A stretch of DNA of 64,000 bases, from the NCBI RefSeq assembly GCF_964340395.1, contig NC_135563.1, forward strand, positions 23,179,809-23,243,808, written 5' to 3'. This DNA comes from Glandiceps talaboti (Eukaryota; Hemichordata; Enteropneusta; Spengelidae). A program made the position numbers and the translations under genes. The notes beneath the pieces are model-generated. The model had not been told where the DNA came from. It saw nothing but the letters and a program-made list of their open reading frames with translations, and did no database searches. Shown here piece after piece: positions 11,567 through 29,916 of this stretch (position 1 is the first letter of the stretch; every line of letters begins with the position of its first letter).

Positions 11567-13666
11567 TGTTCATTTGCCTATCAGTCTCGCTCTCTCTCTC
11601 TCTGTGTAGTGTTCATTTGCCTATCAGTGTGTGTGTGTGTGTGTGTCTAAGGTACACCATGACAAGGTGCCCTCACACGTCAGTCAACCCCTCTCACCGG
11701 TCTCTCTGGGGGAGAGGAGGCTGGTGAAGGCAGAGCAACATGACGCATCTTGCAGTCTAATCCCTAAAATCAGTAAAACATTTCTGTTAATTGGATAAAA
11801 TCACCAAAAGTAGATAGCCTAATTTCATCTCAAATTCTGGCAATGTACAAAGATCGAATGGCAATGAACAGCACCTATAATAAAACATTGATCTCCAAAC
11901 TGAAATAATCTGTGTTAGTCAATTCTTACCTTAAAGTCAAATACAACTGTAATCAACAAAGAAAGAAAATTGGTCATTACAGTTCACATATGGACCACAG
12001 TTGTATTGTTTTGTTTTGTTTTGTGCTTATAACCAATAACAGGTAGTAAACTTACCACTGACTGCTGCTGAATGCCATCCTCCTGCAGCAACTGTTGCCA
12101 TGGCAACTCCTTGAAGTGCTTCTATGACTCTTGGCAGTGATTCTTTTTCACTAGTTCCATGACCAAGCTGACCACGACTGAAAAAGAAAATAGTTTTTGT
12201 TACACAAACATGAAACAGACAAGAAGTCATTTACATCATTTTTAAGTATCTGTCAGACTTTGTTTTGTACATTTGTCTTCTAAATACAGTACTTTAGGTA
12301 AATTTTATGGATGTTTCCTTTTCTCCTTTGTTCACTACTAGTATATATTGATGTATATTTAAAAAACTAATCAGGATTCTGTAAACAACAGTCAGCACCC
12401 TATGTCAGTTATCAAAAAGATTTCACAGTTTGGCCACAAGGGACGCTTACATATTCAGAAGCACTTTTTTGACCAAAAGTATGGAAATATGGGACACTTA
12501 CAATGTAGCATATTGATGTTAAGCCTGTCAGTTCAAAGATTTTTGCAGTTTTACTTTTCTACATGTACTCTCTGTCAAATTGAAATGGGTGATTGATAAA
12601 TACTAACACATTATGATAAAACTAAAATAAGCCATATCAAATACCCTTAGCACCCCTAGTGGTAAAATTATATCAATCTTTTATCTTTTTGATAACCAGA
12701 CCATGAAGTATTCTCTCACCTGAAAAGAGCAACTTGAAATAGACACTATAGACGTGATTCTTGCACCATCTAAAGGTTAATACTACAAACTACTTATATC
12801 GGTATTTGAGAATTGTGAACTATCTGAAATAAAGTGAAATCAGACCAAAATGTAGAATAAACCCCCAAAACTGCTGAATGATGTATGAGGTGAGGATAGC
12901 ATTATCAAGCCATACCTGCCAAGACCCAGGCTGTAGACTTCACCAGTGTTACTTAGCAACAACACATGCTCCTTTCCACAGCTCACTTGATTAACAGGAA
13001 CTTGCAGGTCAAAAGGTCGAAAAATAAATCTTTCCTCTAGATCAATTTCACCAGCTTGTTGATCATCTAAAAAATAAGATGTAGGATTTTAAAGAAATCA
13101 AACTATGAATGAGAAGGAATGATGTGTTTTCAATGGAATATATAAGATTATGAGTTATATGTGATGATGTAATTATGAATGATTTACAATATATCACCAT
13201 CACTATTATTAAAACACATTTCTCATTATAGCAATTATATACATATCACCATCGCTAACACATTTCTCCTCTTACCCATTACAGCAATCGTATCACCACC
13301 ATTAACATATTTCTCCTAGCTCTTACCTATTAGCAACTTCATGATACACGTACATATCACCACCACTAACACATTTCTCTTACCCATTACAGCAATTATA
13401 TACACATCACCATTGTTAACACATTTCTCCTCTTACCCATTATAGCAACTGTATACATATCACCACCTCTAACACATTTCAGTCTGCAATCCATGTGTTC
13501 ATTTCCCACAAGCTTCTTTACATTGACAAGTCGTGGAATGTTGCCCTTTTTACAAGATTGAGCATATTTCCAGGAGAAACATTGCGAGTGGTTTGGAACA
13601 GTCATGATTATTTCTTCTCCTTTGAAAGAAACTTGTTGTATTGGAAACGGAAACCTTAAGCTTGTA

Positions 13667-13715
<49 letters not shown>

Positions 13716-14345
13716 GAGTTTGACTTCCACAGAAACCTTGTAAATGAAGCTTTTTGTCATTTCCTGTCAACAAAACAGAAGTTTGTTAATCAAAACATAT
13801 ACACAGAAGGTGCTCAACATAAGGATGGGCTAAGTCCCAAAGTTTTTTAGCTGAGATCTCACTTTATATAAACTTTAGATATGTGCATGCAGTGTAAATG
13901 TTAGAGGTCTTCTGTTACCAATATTTTATTGTCTACTAAAATCTTAGACCTGTTGAGCACATTTTACTATGACAGACTGAGAGGCAAATTTTAAAATTTA
14001 AAACAACTCAATATATGAGCCCTGACTAAAAATCTCAGATACCTTTCATAAACCGAATATAATTTTTCAAACTTTTGAATTTCATAATGTTGATTTAAAA
14101 CAGCTGACACACAGATGTACGTACTTGCCTGATGAAATCACCGATTACTTTCAAAAGATATAAAGAACACTCTTACCCGTCAAATAACATATTGTACTCC
14201 AGTTTGCTGTTACCATGGTAACATCTTCCATTTTACACTCCATACATTCAATATTGAGTTGGGTGGGATGAGGAATACTTTGCATCTCATCACGAAGCGA
14301 TAATAATTGTCCAAAACCATTGAAGCCAAAACCAAAACGTCTCAT
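10180..14345 (-). CDS. rccd1: RCC1 domain-containing protein 1 (six exons, 462 aa)
   Basis: Exons in transcript order are 14345-14177, 13763-13437, 13066-12916, 12177-12056, 11316-10873 and 10355-10180. Phases agree and the frame closes at 463 codons. RCC1 beta-propeller signatures are visible throughout: [12 protein letters not shown] at the N-terminus, [61 protein letters not shown] and [18 protein letters not shown], ending in CGPWNT. These match the order and spacing in vertebrate RCCD1, which partners the JmjC protein KDM8 in chromatin and mitotic-spindle functions. The protein is longer than the human one (about 376 aa) because of a glutamine tract (16 uninterrupted Q, residues 73-88) and a hydrophilic Ser/Glu/Asp/Lys-rich insert of about 90 residues in exon 5. 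It is divergent from psmd4 and probably shares its promoter. Intron 2 contains copies of the exon 2 end. Confidence 0.93.
11511..11650. repeat. (GT)n/(CT)n microsatellite with a repeated linker in rccd1 intron 4
   Basis: Three copies of TTCATTTGCCTATCAGT alternate with GT or CT dinucleotide runs on the + strand. The arrangement suggests expansion of a composite unit rather than a single dinucleotide tract. Non-coding. Confidence 0.85.
12400..12708. mobile_element. Possible inverted-repeat element in rccd1 intron 3
   Basis: CAGTTATCAAAAAGATTT near 12404-12422, and the following CCACAAGGGACGC, are complementary in layout to the segment at 12650-12705 (ACCCCTAGTGGT ... ATCTTTTTGATAACCAG). The arms are about 50 bp and diverged. 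A segment like the right arm recurs at 20,585-20,650. This is probably an old MITE family with GTTATC-type ends. Confidence 0.4.
13180..13480 (-). repeat. Tandem copies of the exon 2 3' end and its splice donor in rccd1 intron 2
   Basis: On the minus strand, the last ~40 bases of exon 2 plus the donor (ATGGGTAAGAG) recur about five or six times at roughly 50-60 bp spacing down intron 2. Donor-like GGTAAGAG strings lie near 13436, 13382, 13325 and 13277. The copies differ by substitutions and small gaps. Only the first continues the RCC1 reading frame from the full exon. Confidence 0.75.
13669..13716 (-). repeat. (CAA)16 glutamine tract inside rccd1 exon 2
   Basis: An uninterrupted run of 16 CAA codons on the minus strand encodes residues 73-88, flanked by SQT and HTS. 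It lies in the loop after the first RCC1-like segment. The pure triplet run implies high length polymorphism. Confidence 0.9.
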
Positions 14346-14677
14346 GTTGCACTTTATAAATGTAAATGCCTGAAGTTTTGTTGTGAATTAAAAAAATGTC
14401 CCCTTAAAATAAATCCACGATATCAATTTTAAAAGATACACTACTTTACTCATTCTGTCTCTGGCTGAGAATAAGATCCTCTCCCTTGCGCCAAATAGCC
14501 GTTGGTGGCGCTTTCTAAAACTTAAAGTGAACGCATGCGCAATTAACAGGTTCAGTAAGTGCTGTGTTACCGTCTTTTCGATTGGTCCATATTTGCCCTT
14601 GGACAAAACGCAAACTGAAATTGACTAATCAAATCACACCTTAGAGAACTGTTCCTCAAAACATTACAGCAGTCAAA
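14346..14677. promoter_or_regulatory. Bidirectional promoter between rccd1 and psmd4
   Basis: The two start codons are 332 bp apart and point away from each other. The gap is richer in CpG than its surroundings. It contains an NRF1-like palindrome, CGCATGCGC, at 14532-14540, and an inverted CCAAT box, GATTGG, at 14580-14585. No TATA box is evident. NRF1 and CCAAT motifs are typical of TATA-less housekeeping promoters. The call rests on geometry and motifs; transcription start sites are not known. Confidence 0.65.
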
Positions 14678-21021
<6,344 letters not shown>

Positions 21022-21500
21022 AAACAAATAGTCCTATCAAATTGATTTACAAACTTTATTTTGATGTCATAAAATGTATTTAATCTCTTGAGAATGCCAT
21101 GGATGGCTTTCACCTAGGAGAGATACCGACATTTCTATTACACAGACAAACTAGTTATGAAAGGGTAGAACAGATTGGTTATGAATGGTTTGTTCAAACT
21201 AAGAACGATTGATTTGTACAAATTAGTTATGAATGGTTTGTACGAATTAGTAATGAATAGTTTGTACAAATTAGTTATGAATTGTTAGTACAAACTACTT
21301 CTAAACAGTTAGTATGAAGTAGTTCCGAATGGTTAGTTGTAAACCATGGGTATGGTTAGTTAAAGTAAGCTCCATTCACTGCATGATCCATGCATGATAT
21401 TAGGGGACACACATTGTATACATGGCCAACACACAGTAGAATTATGTCTTGTCAAGTTCTTTTTTGTCTCTTTGGTACAATAAATATAATTATCAACATA
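21022..21500 (+). other. psmd4 3' UTR with a degenerate ~27-bp repeat and poly(A) signal
   Basis: After the stop codon, about six degenerate units of the form GAATGGTTTGTACAAATTAGTTAT lie between 21160 and 21345. An AATAAA hexamer at about 21479 is the likely poly(A) signal. The ORF at 21390-21587 is not a gene candidate. Confidence 0.55.
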
Positions 21501-21633
21501 ATTCATTTTGTAATGTCAGGTTTTATTCAGTTACTGTGTTGTGATGAAATTGAATGTGTTAATTCAGTGAATGATAAATTTGCTTGAACCAAAGTCATTG
21601 GAGATTCAGAATATTTACTGAGAAACAATACAA

Positions 21634-21990
21634 TTAGGCCTAATAAAAAAATTGTGTGGTTCCAGTTACCTGCCCCCACCTAGTTTTTCACTGCAGACCC
21701 TAAACTTTTTTTTACATATTTGGTAAAAAAAATAATAAAATCGTGAAAATTGTGAAGTTTCACCAGAAATAGTGGATACGGAAACTGACATCAACTTACA
21801 TGTAAAAAGACAATATTGCAACACTGTTGTTCCAATCCAATCTGTAATGGCTGTACATCTGATGAGATGAAATCAATAACACAGTGACCATATGGAAAAC
21901 AATGGAAAACATAACTACCTGAACTACACTCACACATGAAAAAAAAATACAATAAATAAAAAATCTATCTACCCCACCGTATTGTTTTAC
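21634..21990. mobile_element. Harbinger-like MITE copy 1 (right end eroded)
   Basis: It begins TTA then GGCCTAATAAAAAAATTG and is colinear with the element at 39,885-40,229: shared blocks include CTAAAC, GTGAAGTTT, CATCAACTTACAT, GGAAAACAATGGAAAAC and AAAAAATCTA. It carries about 55 extra bases after CATCAACTTACAT. The right terminal inverted repeat present in the other copy is missing or diverged beyond the CTACCCCACC block. Confidence 0.7.
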
Positions 21991-21999
21991 AGAAGTTTC

Positions 22000-23900
22000 A
22001 GTGAACATTGTGATTCGTGAAAAATTGGTATACTGCCCTCTATTATCAAACTACAAATTACTTTGTTTCGCTTTCTAATATCACTGTGCCAAGCAAATGT
22101 AGTTATAAGAAGTTGTTCCTTTCTCAGGATTGTCAAGCTTTAACTCTGATGTTGTAGTAAAGTTACCCAACTGGAATCTAGTTTTGAAGCGACTATGTAC
22201 CTTCATCTGAATTAATCAGACTCAGCATAATGATTACAATGGAGCAGTCAAAGGTCCTGGCTAGAGAAGACAAGTCCTGACCGACCTAGGAAAACATGTG
22301 AATCCATCAAAATTAAAGAACACTAGCTGTCTAACAACCATGACTGTAGACTCCCACCTATTTACAGTAGTTTATTGTCAAATGATTCCATTAGGAGGTC
22401 ACCTGACCAAATGGCATAACATCATTACACTGATGACATCTGAGTCACAGATTTGGACAAAAGTTACATAGTCACTTCAAAAACTAGATTCCAATAAAGT
22501 AACTTTACTATTACTAATACAAGTAATTACTTATTGCAGTCATAAAACTTTTACCAATTAACACATGCTAATCAAATATTGAACTAGCAATGGCCATAAT
22601 GAAAGTTGTTAGTTGCATAGCCCTTGTAAGTATTTATCAAATAGACCATATTCTTAAATGGCGGACGAGATCTCACAAAATGCAAGAGTTTCCGCTTGGG
22701 GGGCAAACGCTGAAATGCTGAAATGAAACCATTCTGTAATGTTTAATGTTGCAGTTGACAGTATACTTAGTAGGTGAAAGGGAGGACCATAACGAATAAC
22801 AAGTAATGAAATGTAAAACAAAAGTAAAAGTGCATTTATTTTTGGAGCTCAGAAGGATAAATAATGTGTATAATTGTAGTTTATTCATACAGGAATTTGC
22901 AATTCAAATTGTATTTAATAGGGACAGCTGGGGGAGGAGGGGGGGGTTACTCATTAATATTGAACCTGTTGTTACTCAGTATGAGTGCATGCACATAGTT
23001 GACATTGGTATTCTTAAAGGAGAAGAAAAAATACATTGCAAATATAATTTAGTTAGCTTTTCCTCAAATATACTGATTTTCATATAAACAGTAAAGCATG
23101 GTTTCCATATGTATACATGCTGTTACAGCTGATAAATATTTGAATAATTTATACCATTAGTAAGTTTAGACTTCCAGCTATCATTTAGTCTAGCATCCAG
23201 TCGTGTGGCTTTCACCATTCCCTACCATGAATGCCATTTTGTGTGATGGGAATGATGAGAGTGGAAACCCCACACAACCAAATTCTAGGCTAGTTTTCAT
23301 TCAACTTTATTGAAGTCACTTTCAAGATTTCATATATGTTAAAAATCTTGTTTGTATATTGGGTTGAGTACTATTAAAGTCTCGACTTTGAAGATACATG
23401 TAGCAAGAAATATGGGTGTGGTCATTAGGATTTTCTTTCAGAGAAATTCCTATGAGAATGTTTTCAGTTGCAAATACAAATCATCTTGGTATTAATTTCA
23501 TCCTTGTTTATAGTAGCTGAGTCAACGCCCAGTTGTAATCCAGTTGTAATAGATGTGAATGGAATGTATCCGACTTTATGTCATTTACAGTCCTAACCCT
23601 GGGGTGAATTGTGTTACTAGCTGTAAACCCACTGAGGTGTAACCCTACACAATTACTAATCTGGCCTACATTTTGACACAGTTAGCATTTAGTACTTGGT
23701 AGATAGAGCTGTTATGAAGGTCAAGGTGAAGTCAGCTGTGGCTAGTAAATGTTTACATACCACTGGTACATAACAATGCACTGCAATGTTAAATGTGTTC
23801 TCTATAGGATGACTTGAGTTATATAGTTTTATCAAGACCTCCTAGTGCCATAGCTGTACTACATGTAGATGGTGTATTGGTAGTGTCTTGTGTCATATCA
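22000..23900. other. Intergenic, no gene recognised
   Basis: AT-rich sequence without exons that I can support. The short open frames at 22,673-22,888 (-) and 22,806-23,087 (+) lack domains and splice context. A G-rich run lies near 22,929-22,947. Confidence 0.55.
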
Positions 23901-23902
23901 TC

Positions 23903-24038
23903 ACATTACATTACATTCACATTACATTACATTACATTACATTACATTACATTACATTACATTACATTACGTTACGTTACGTTACATTACATTCACATTA
24001 CATTACATTACATTACATTACATTACATTACATTACAT
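23903..24038 (+). repeat. (ACATT)n pentanucleotide array
   Basis: About 25 pentamers, with a few GTTAC variants and two TTCACATTACATT interruptions. All three frames on the + strand stay open because the 15-base period lacks stops, which creates spurious HYITL-type ORFs. Confidence 0.95.
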
Positions 24039-24039
24039 C

Positions 24040-25680
24040 ACAACATGCAATCCATACTCTTGTACTGTGGACAACAAAACCTGCAAAAAATGTCCTGTAG
24101 TTTAGCATAGGTACCATAGCTTTACAGTAAGTTAGCCAATAGTATCAAAGTTCCACCATCACCTGACAAACTTTCACTATCACCTGACCGTAAAGACTGG
24201 AAGATTCATCCTTAATTTGCTCCACACACCCATATATACAATTATGCCAATATTAAATAACAAAAACTGTGTCTCCATCTGACTATTTCTGAAAAGCATT
24301 TATAATTCTGCATCCAATTGCTACCAACTTTTAACTTTGATGATGCACTCTGTCATCAAAGAACAAATGGTGTCCATATGATATTCACTTCAAAATGTAC
24401 TGAAATGTTTTTGTATTCACTACAAAATATAATGCAGTACAGGAAGAAAATAAATGATGGCTCCAATTACATGTATGTGAAAGTGAAATGAAACTATAAT
24501 AAAACGTAACGATTATTACAAAACCATTCAATACCACTATTTCACTGTTAAAATCATCAAGCACTGTTACTATTTACAGTAGCTTAAATAAAGAAATATT
24601 GTCAACTGCTGTGGTGGCCATTATTTTGTAATGACAGTGATGGAATACATTGATCTAAGTGTCAACATTCTTTCTCTTTAAAGTTAATAAACACCATATT
24701 TAGAATAACTATTTCCTCATAATAATCTGATATTTTTAGCTATTTCAGAAATATTTGATCCATTTGATGTTTGTCACATAATGATGAAAATACAGGATTA
24801 CTACAACTCACAGGCAGCAGAATTTTGAAGATTAAAGTGTTCATGTTTTTATTCCTATGGGGAACTGAAACGTAACAACAGCAATTAGATAAATGTTCCC
24901 TATACTTTCTTTCATGTTGTTATATAGACAAATTTGAATGCGAGTGAATTTTGAAATCTTGAATTTCAGAGATGATATTGTAGTACATATACAAATGTGG
25001 TTATTTGTTTGTTCATTCCAAACATAAAATTTATGTGATCAACATTTGTTAATTAATACTGTTACCATTTCATGTTTTGACATGGTCATTTCAAATTCAG
25101 TGTTCACATTCTGTTAACGTGCAAATAAATAAACCACAATATTACCTTTTCTCTGAAACTTAATTCCACACATAAAGAATTCCGATGACAGAAAAAAGGA
25201 GGGGGAAATAAGAAGGAAAATGTCAAAAGAGAAAATTATGTTTACCCAATAGATTTGAACAATTCTTATTAATTCAGATTATATAGGTAAATGCTTTTTA
25301 AAATATCCATTTTTTAGTTTTCTACAATATTCATGGGTATGTTTTGTATTTAAAGCTGACTTGCAAAAAGCAAAACCTGCATATGTTGTAGACAGTGCCT
25401 CAAGAAGACACACATTTCCCTGTCTGTCTTTGTAACACATGACAGTATCAAGGTTTATGTGGTCCCCAGAGCAGATTACATCATTCTGTCACATGTCTAC
25501 TTGATGCGTTTGATAGATATCTCACCTTTATGTCCTTAGATAGTAATCCAGGCTTTTAACGTCTACCTGTTTATGTTCAATGAATGGAATTTAATGAACC
25601 TAGTTTGATTCTGAAGTAGGGGGAAGTGCTTTAAAATGTACAGTACTAACATATGTTGAACTTTCATCAGAAAAGCAGGA
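24040..25680. other. Intergenic, no gene recognised
   Basis: AT-rich DNA with no convincing exon, structural RNA or repeat. Confidence 0.5.
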
Positions 25681-25683
25681 CAT

Positions 25684-26345
25684 GAACTGAAATAATAGGA
25701 TGGGGGGGGGGGGTCAATAACTGAGATGATATGATGGGGGAGGGGCAAGAACTGAGATGATAGGATGGGGGGTAAGAACTGAGATGATAGGATGGGGGCA
25801 AGAACTGAGATGATAGGATGGGGGAGGGTCAAGAACTGAGATGATAGGATGGGGGGCAAGAACTGAGATGATAGGATGGGGGCAAGAACTGAGATGATAG
25901 GATGGGGAGGGTCAAGAACTGAGATGATAGGATGGGGGAGGGGCAAGAACTGAGATGATATGATGGGTGGAGGGGCAAGGACTGAGATGATAGGATGGGG
26001 GAGGGGCAAGAACTGAGATAGGATGGGGATGGTCAAGAACTGAGATGATATGATGGGGGGAGGGGCAAGAACTGAGATGATAGGATGGGGAGGGGCAAGA
26101 ACTGAGATGATAGGATGGGGAGGGGCAAGAACTGAGATGATAGGATGGGGGAGGGGCAAGAACTGAGATAGGATGGGGATGGTCAAGAACTGAGATGATA
26201 TGATGGGGGGAGGGGCAAGAACTGAGATGATAGGATGGGGAGGGGCAAGAACTGAGATGATAGGATGGGGAGGGGCAAGAACTGAGATGATAGGATGGGG
26301 GAGGAGCAAAAACTGAGATGATAGAATGGAGAGGGCAAGAGCAAG
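25684..26345. repeat. G-rich minisatellite, about 31-bp unit, about 20 copies
   Basis: Units read GATGATAGGATGGGGGAGGG followed by GCAAGAACTGA, with variable G-run length. A higher-order block of about 127 bp (ending in the AGGATGGGGATGGTCAAG variant) is repeated around 26,030-26,160 and 26,165-26,295. The + strand has closely spaced G4-G6 runs, compatible with G-quadruplexes. The long Pro/Ser/Leu ORFs on the minus strand come from the repeat itself. Confidence 0.92.
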
Positions 26346-27334
26346 ACGCCAGAGAAGGGTGGTAGGGGATCAAAACAGTTTTGACAAAGTGGAAAATATG
26401 ATATGGCAATGTTTTTTTATACTAGAAATTTATATGAAATGTTAGCTATTTACTGTCAGGTAATTTCAAAATAATTTTAGATAATGTAATGGAGTTCAAA
26501 AAAATAACTGTAAAGTCTGACTATTTTTGCAAATTGCATAAATTGATTCTAAATGCATACATATTTCATACATATATCACATGACAAGTACTTTATGACA
26601 GTTTTGAAGTAATAATTTCTTTTGTTTCCCCTCAAAATGAGTATAGATTTATCATTTTCATATTCCTGGAACATCTCACATCAAATTTCCTGACGGCGTT
26701 ATTATGCAGCTGTATTTGAGAAAGAATAATGAGTATACAATTGTGGCATTTCCTCCTAATCAATATAAATGGTGCTGAGTAACACTATATTCCTATAAAG
26801 AAGTGTGTGTATGACACCGTAGTATTGTTGGACTGTAGATTTACCCTTAGGCAATCATTTCTCTAGCCTCCAGGGCACTGGGATCTTTTTATCCTCTGCC
26901 TAAGAGAATTTGCAAATTTGCATAAGGATGGTTCCGCATTTATGTTGCTATCTTTTAATGACATGTCGTTCAGTAATCTTTGAATATAAAATTAAGGAAT
27001 AATTTTGCTGATTATGCACTTAAACACAGACCTCCTTTTTTAAAAGTTTGATAATGCCTTTGTAACTTTTCTCCACTTAGTATAATTAGTACGGCTGTAT
27101 ATGTATAACTTTACCAAATCATCATGGTAATATTGGTATACCTGATGTGTACTAGATGCTATATTTTGCAGGGTTGCTGAATTACAATACACAGTGTATA
27201 GTGGTGTCACAAATCCAGCTAGTATTTCAAAAAACGATGTTGCATTCTGGATGTGGCATAATGTTTAATACTTTGAAACTCTCTGCATCAAAACAATCCT
27301 TAGCTAGCAATTAGCACTGTAGCTACACACTGAA
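26346..27334. other. Intergenic, no gene recognised
   Basis: AT-rich DNA between two minisatellites. Nothing was identified on either strand. Confidence 0.5.
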
Positions 27335-27835
27335 CACTGAGTTTGCACTACAGCAATGCACTATGTGGAGACGGTTTGCACTGCAGCAATGCAATGAAGA
27401 GTTTGCACTGCAGCAAAGCACTGGAGAGTTTGCACTACAGCAATGCACTATGTGGAGACGGTTTGCACTGCAGCAATGCACTGGAGAGTTTCCACTGCAG
27501 CAATGCACTGGAGAGTTTGCACTGTAGCAATGCACAGGAGAGTTTGCACTGCAGCAATGCACTGAAGTTGCACTGCAGCAATGCACTATGTGGAGACGGT
27601 TTGTACTGCAGCAATGCACTGGAGAGTTTGCACTGTAGTAATGCACAGGAGAGTTTGCACTGCAGCAATGCACTGAAGTTTGCACTGCAGCAATGCACTG
27701 AAGAGAGTTTGCACTGCAGCAATTAAAGCACTGAAGAGAGTTTGCACTGCAGCAATGCACTGAAGAGAGTTTGCACTGTGGCAGCAATTAAAGCACTGAA
27801 GATAGTTTGCACTGCAGCAATGTGGCACTGGAGGA
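27335..27835. repeat. Minisatellite, 24-30 bp unit with CTGCAG core, about 18 copies
   Basis: Units read GTTTGCACTGCAGCAATGCA plus a variable GAAGA/GGAGA spacer. A longer variant with CTATGTGGAGACG recurs about every 120 bp, so a higher-order structure is present. Cysteine-rich ORFs on both strands are by-products of the period. Confidence 0.92.
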
Positions 27836-29860
27836 AGCCATCATGTTTGTCTAATTCATCAGGATCAGAGTATATCTAGTTGACAAGACAAACGTGTCTC
27901 AGAAGTAGTTCACATGAATAAAAAGCATTTAGTAATTAATCCTTAGAGATGAAGGATACATACTACTGGGCACGTATTCTTACTCTTGACATGATTCATT
28001 CCCTGGATTATCACTCCAAAGTAGAATATGAAACATAGAAATATTACTAAAGATATAACATCTCTATTCTATTCTTAGAAAACTTCTATTAACATATCCT
28101 GCACTAACACCTGTTTTCTTTTCGTGATAAGACTTAAATTGGAAAATGTAACATCAATTATATCCCAGTGTAATTCGGCCCAGGAAGAATGGGATAATGA
28201 CAACATGCCTGTCTTAATTTCCTGTCTGATTTGAAATATTAATGAGTTTTCACAGATGATAGCCTTCCATTTAGAATTGCTATCTTGTCTGTATGTCATT
28301 ACTCCGTAATGTGTCACTAAAGTGATGAAATCTACAAGATATCATCAAAGTTTTTGTACGATTGTTATCATAGAAAGGGTATCTCTTCACTATCTGTGTT
28401 TTTAATCAGTGCATGGTCTTGTTTCCATTGGAAATAGGCAGTGGTTTGAACTTGACCTTTAAACCCTGAAAAAAGTGATGACCGTGGCAGGAAAATGATC
28501 ATCTTGAGACAAGAGGTTTGTATTACAACGTAAACACAACAAAGTGGACAATATATATGTCACTCACAAAACACATATGCAAAGACATATACACATTTGA
28601 GTAAACACAAACTGCAAGAAATTAAAACATGAATAAATAAGAAGTGATATATGTATAGTGTCATAGTAACAGACAAGTAATTTAAATTATCATTAGTACT
28701 TAAATGTTCAATGACAATACATTTATGAGATTTCCCCCTTTAAGTGACCATATGGATGAGAAATTGGTATTTATTTTGAATTTTGAATTCATGAAACAAC
28801 TGTACTATATTTTTTATACTTGAAAAAAACGATGTGAAACAACATATACCAAGTCCTTGTTTGTAACTCAATAAATTGCAAAGCAATAAATATATTTGAA
28901 ATATTTGTTATAGTACCACACTTTTTACACAGTGTTTAGCTTTTTGTAATTCATTGGGTTACAAACACAGACTTGGGAAGATAATTTTTCACATTTTTTT
29001 CAAGTAGGAAAACATATTAGAGTTGTCTTAAGAATTCCAAATTCAAATTAAATACCCATTTGTCATCTATATGATATGCTAAAACCTTAGGGAAAAAAAA
29101 CGATTATATTTATAGTGGACATTTCATTAGTAGTACTAGTAGCAGTAGTATATAATACCTTTATTCAGGGTAAAACTTAATAAGAGTTACAAACAACACA
29201 AAGGTCGACTTCTTTCCATTGAGGCCCTCATACATCAAATTGACAACCATGCTAATTTCCACTTGTAAATTCTAAAATACAGTAAAATATAAAAATACCC
29301 ACATTGTGACATTATACCTCCAGATACATAGAATAAAAGTTCGGTAAATAAAAAATGTCTTTATAATTGTCTTTGAAATGTGTAAAAGTTTTTAGCTATT
29401 TGAAAATTGTCTTCTGTCATAGAACTAGGTGTAGTGATATATGGATAGAGCTTTTAATAATGCATCAATTAATCAAAGAGTGAAAAATTTCTTGAATAAA
29501 ATCTACAAACTACTGATTAGCTGCTTCAGCAAATAAAATATCGTCTTGTAATATCCTGTCAAAGAAATGATTGATATTGTAATATTTGAAGACTGTGTTT
29601 TTAATAATTCATGATGTATGCCTGTGACAGTGGATTACTTATGATAGCTACTATTAATTTTATTTGCATGTTGAAGAGTAGTGAATCAGCTGGTTATCTG
29701 TACAACTGTCAGAAGTATCAATTAACATATGCAAATATATGTTAATGCTGGAATGTGTCATTGTTTTTGGTAATGCTAATTTAGAACAATGATAACAGTG
29801 CAGTCCTAATATTTCATCTGCATTCTTCGACACTCATGCACACACATGCTCTCACGTATG
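27836..29860. other. Intergenic, no gene recognised
   Basis: AT-rich sequence. The minus frame at 28,075-28,317 has no domain or splice support. A short AGTAGTACTAGTAGCAGTAG tract lies near 29,132. Confidence 0.5.
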
Positions 29861-29861
29861 C

Positions 29862-29863
29862 AT

Positions 29864-29916
<53 letters not shown>

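Noticed and set aside
13641-13850. Poly-valine ORF on the + strand
   Set aside because: Antisense shadow of the rccd1 polyglutamine exon.
23814-24110. HYITLHYITL ORFs in three frames
   Set aside because: Produced by the (ACATT)n array.
25563-26409. Long Pro/Ser/His/Leu-repeat ORFs on the minus strand (165 and 248 codons)
   Set aside because: They are read-through of the G-rich minisatellite in two frames; the peptide period equals the DNA repeat.
27323-27828. Cysteine- and serine-rich repetitive ORFs on both strands, reminiscent of repeat toxins or keratin-associated proteins
   Set aside because: Open frames on both strands arise from the minisatellite unit; no signal peptide, conserved start or splice context.
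27335-27835. CRISPR-like array
   Set aside because: Units are contiguous, with no unique spacers, and the context is an intron-bearing eukaryotic genome. It is a minisatellite.
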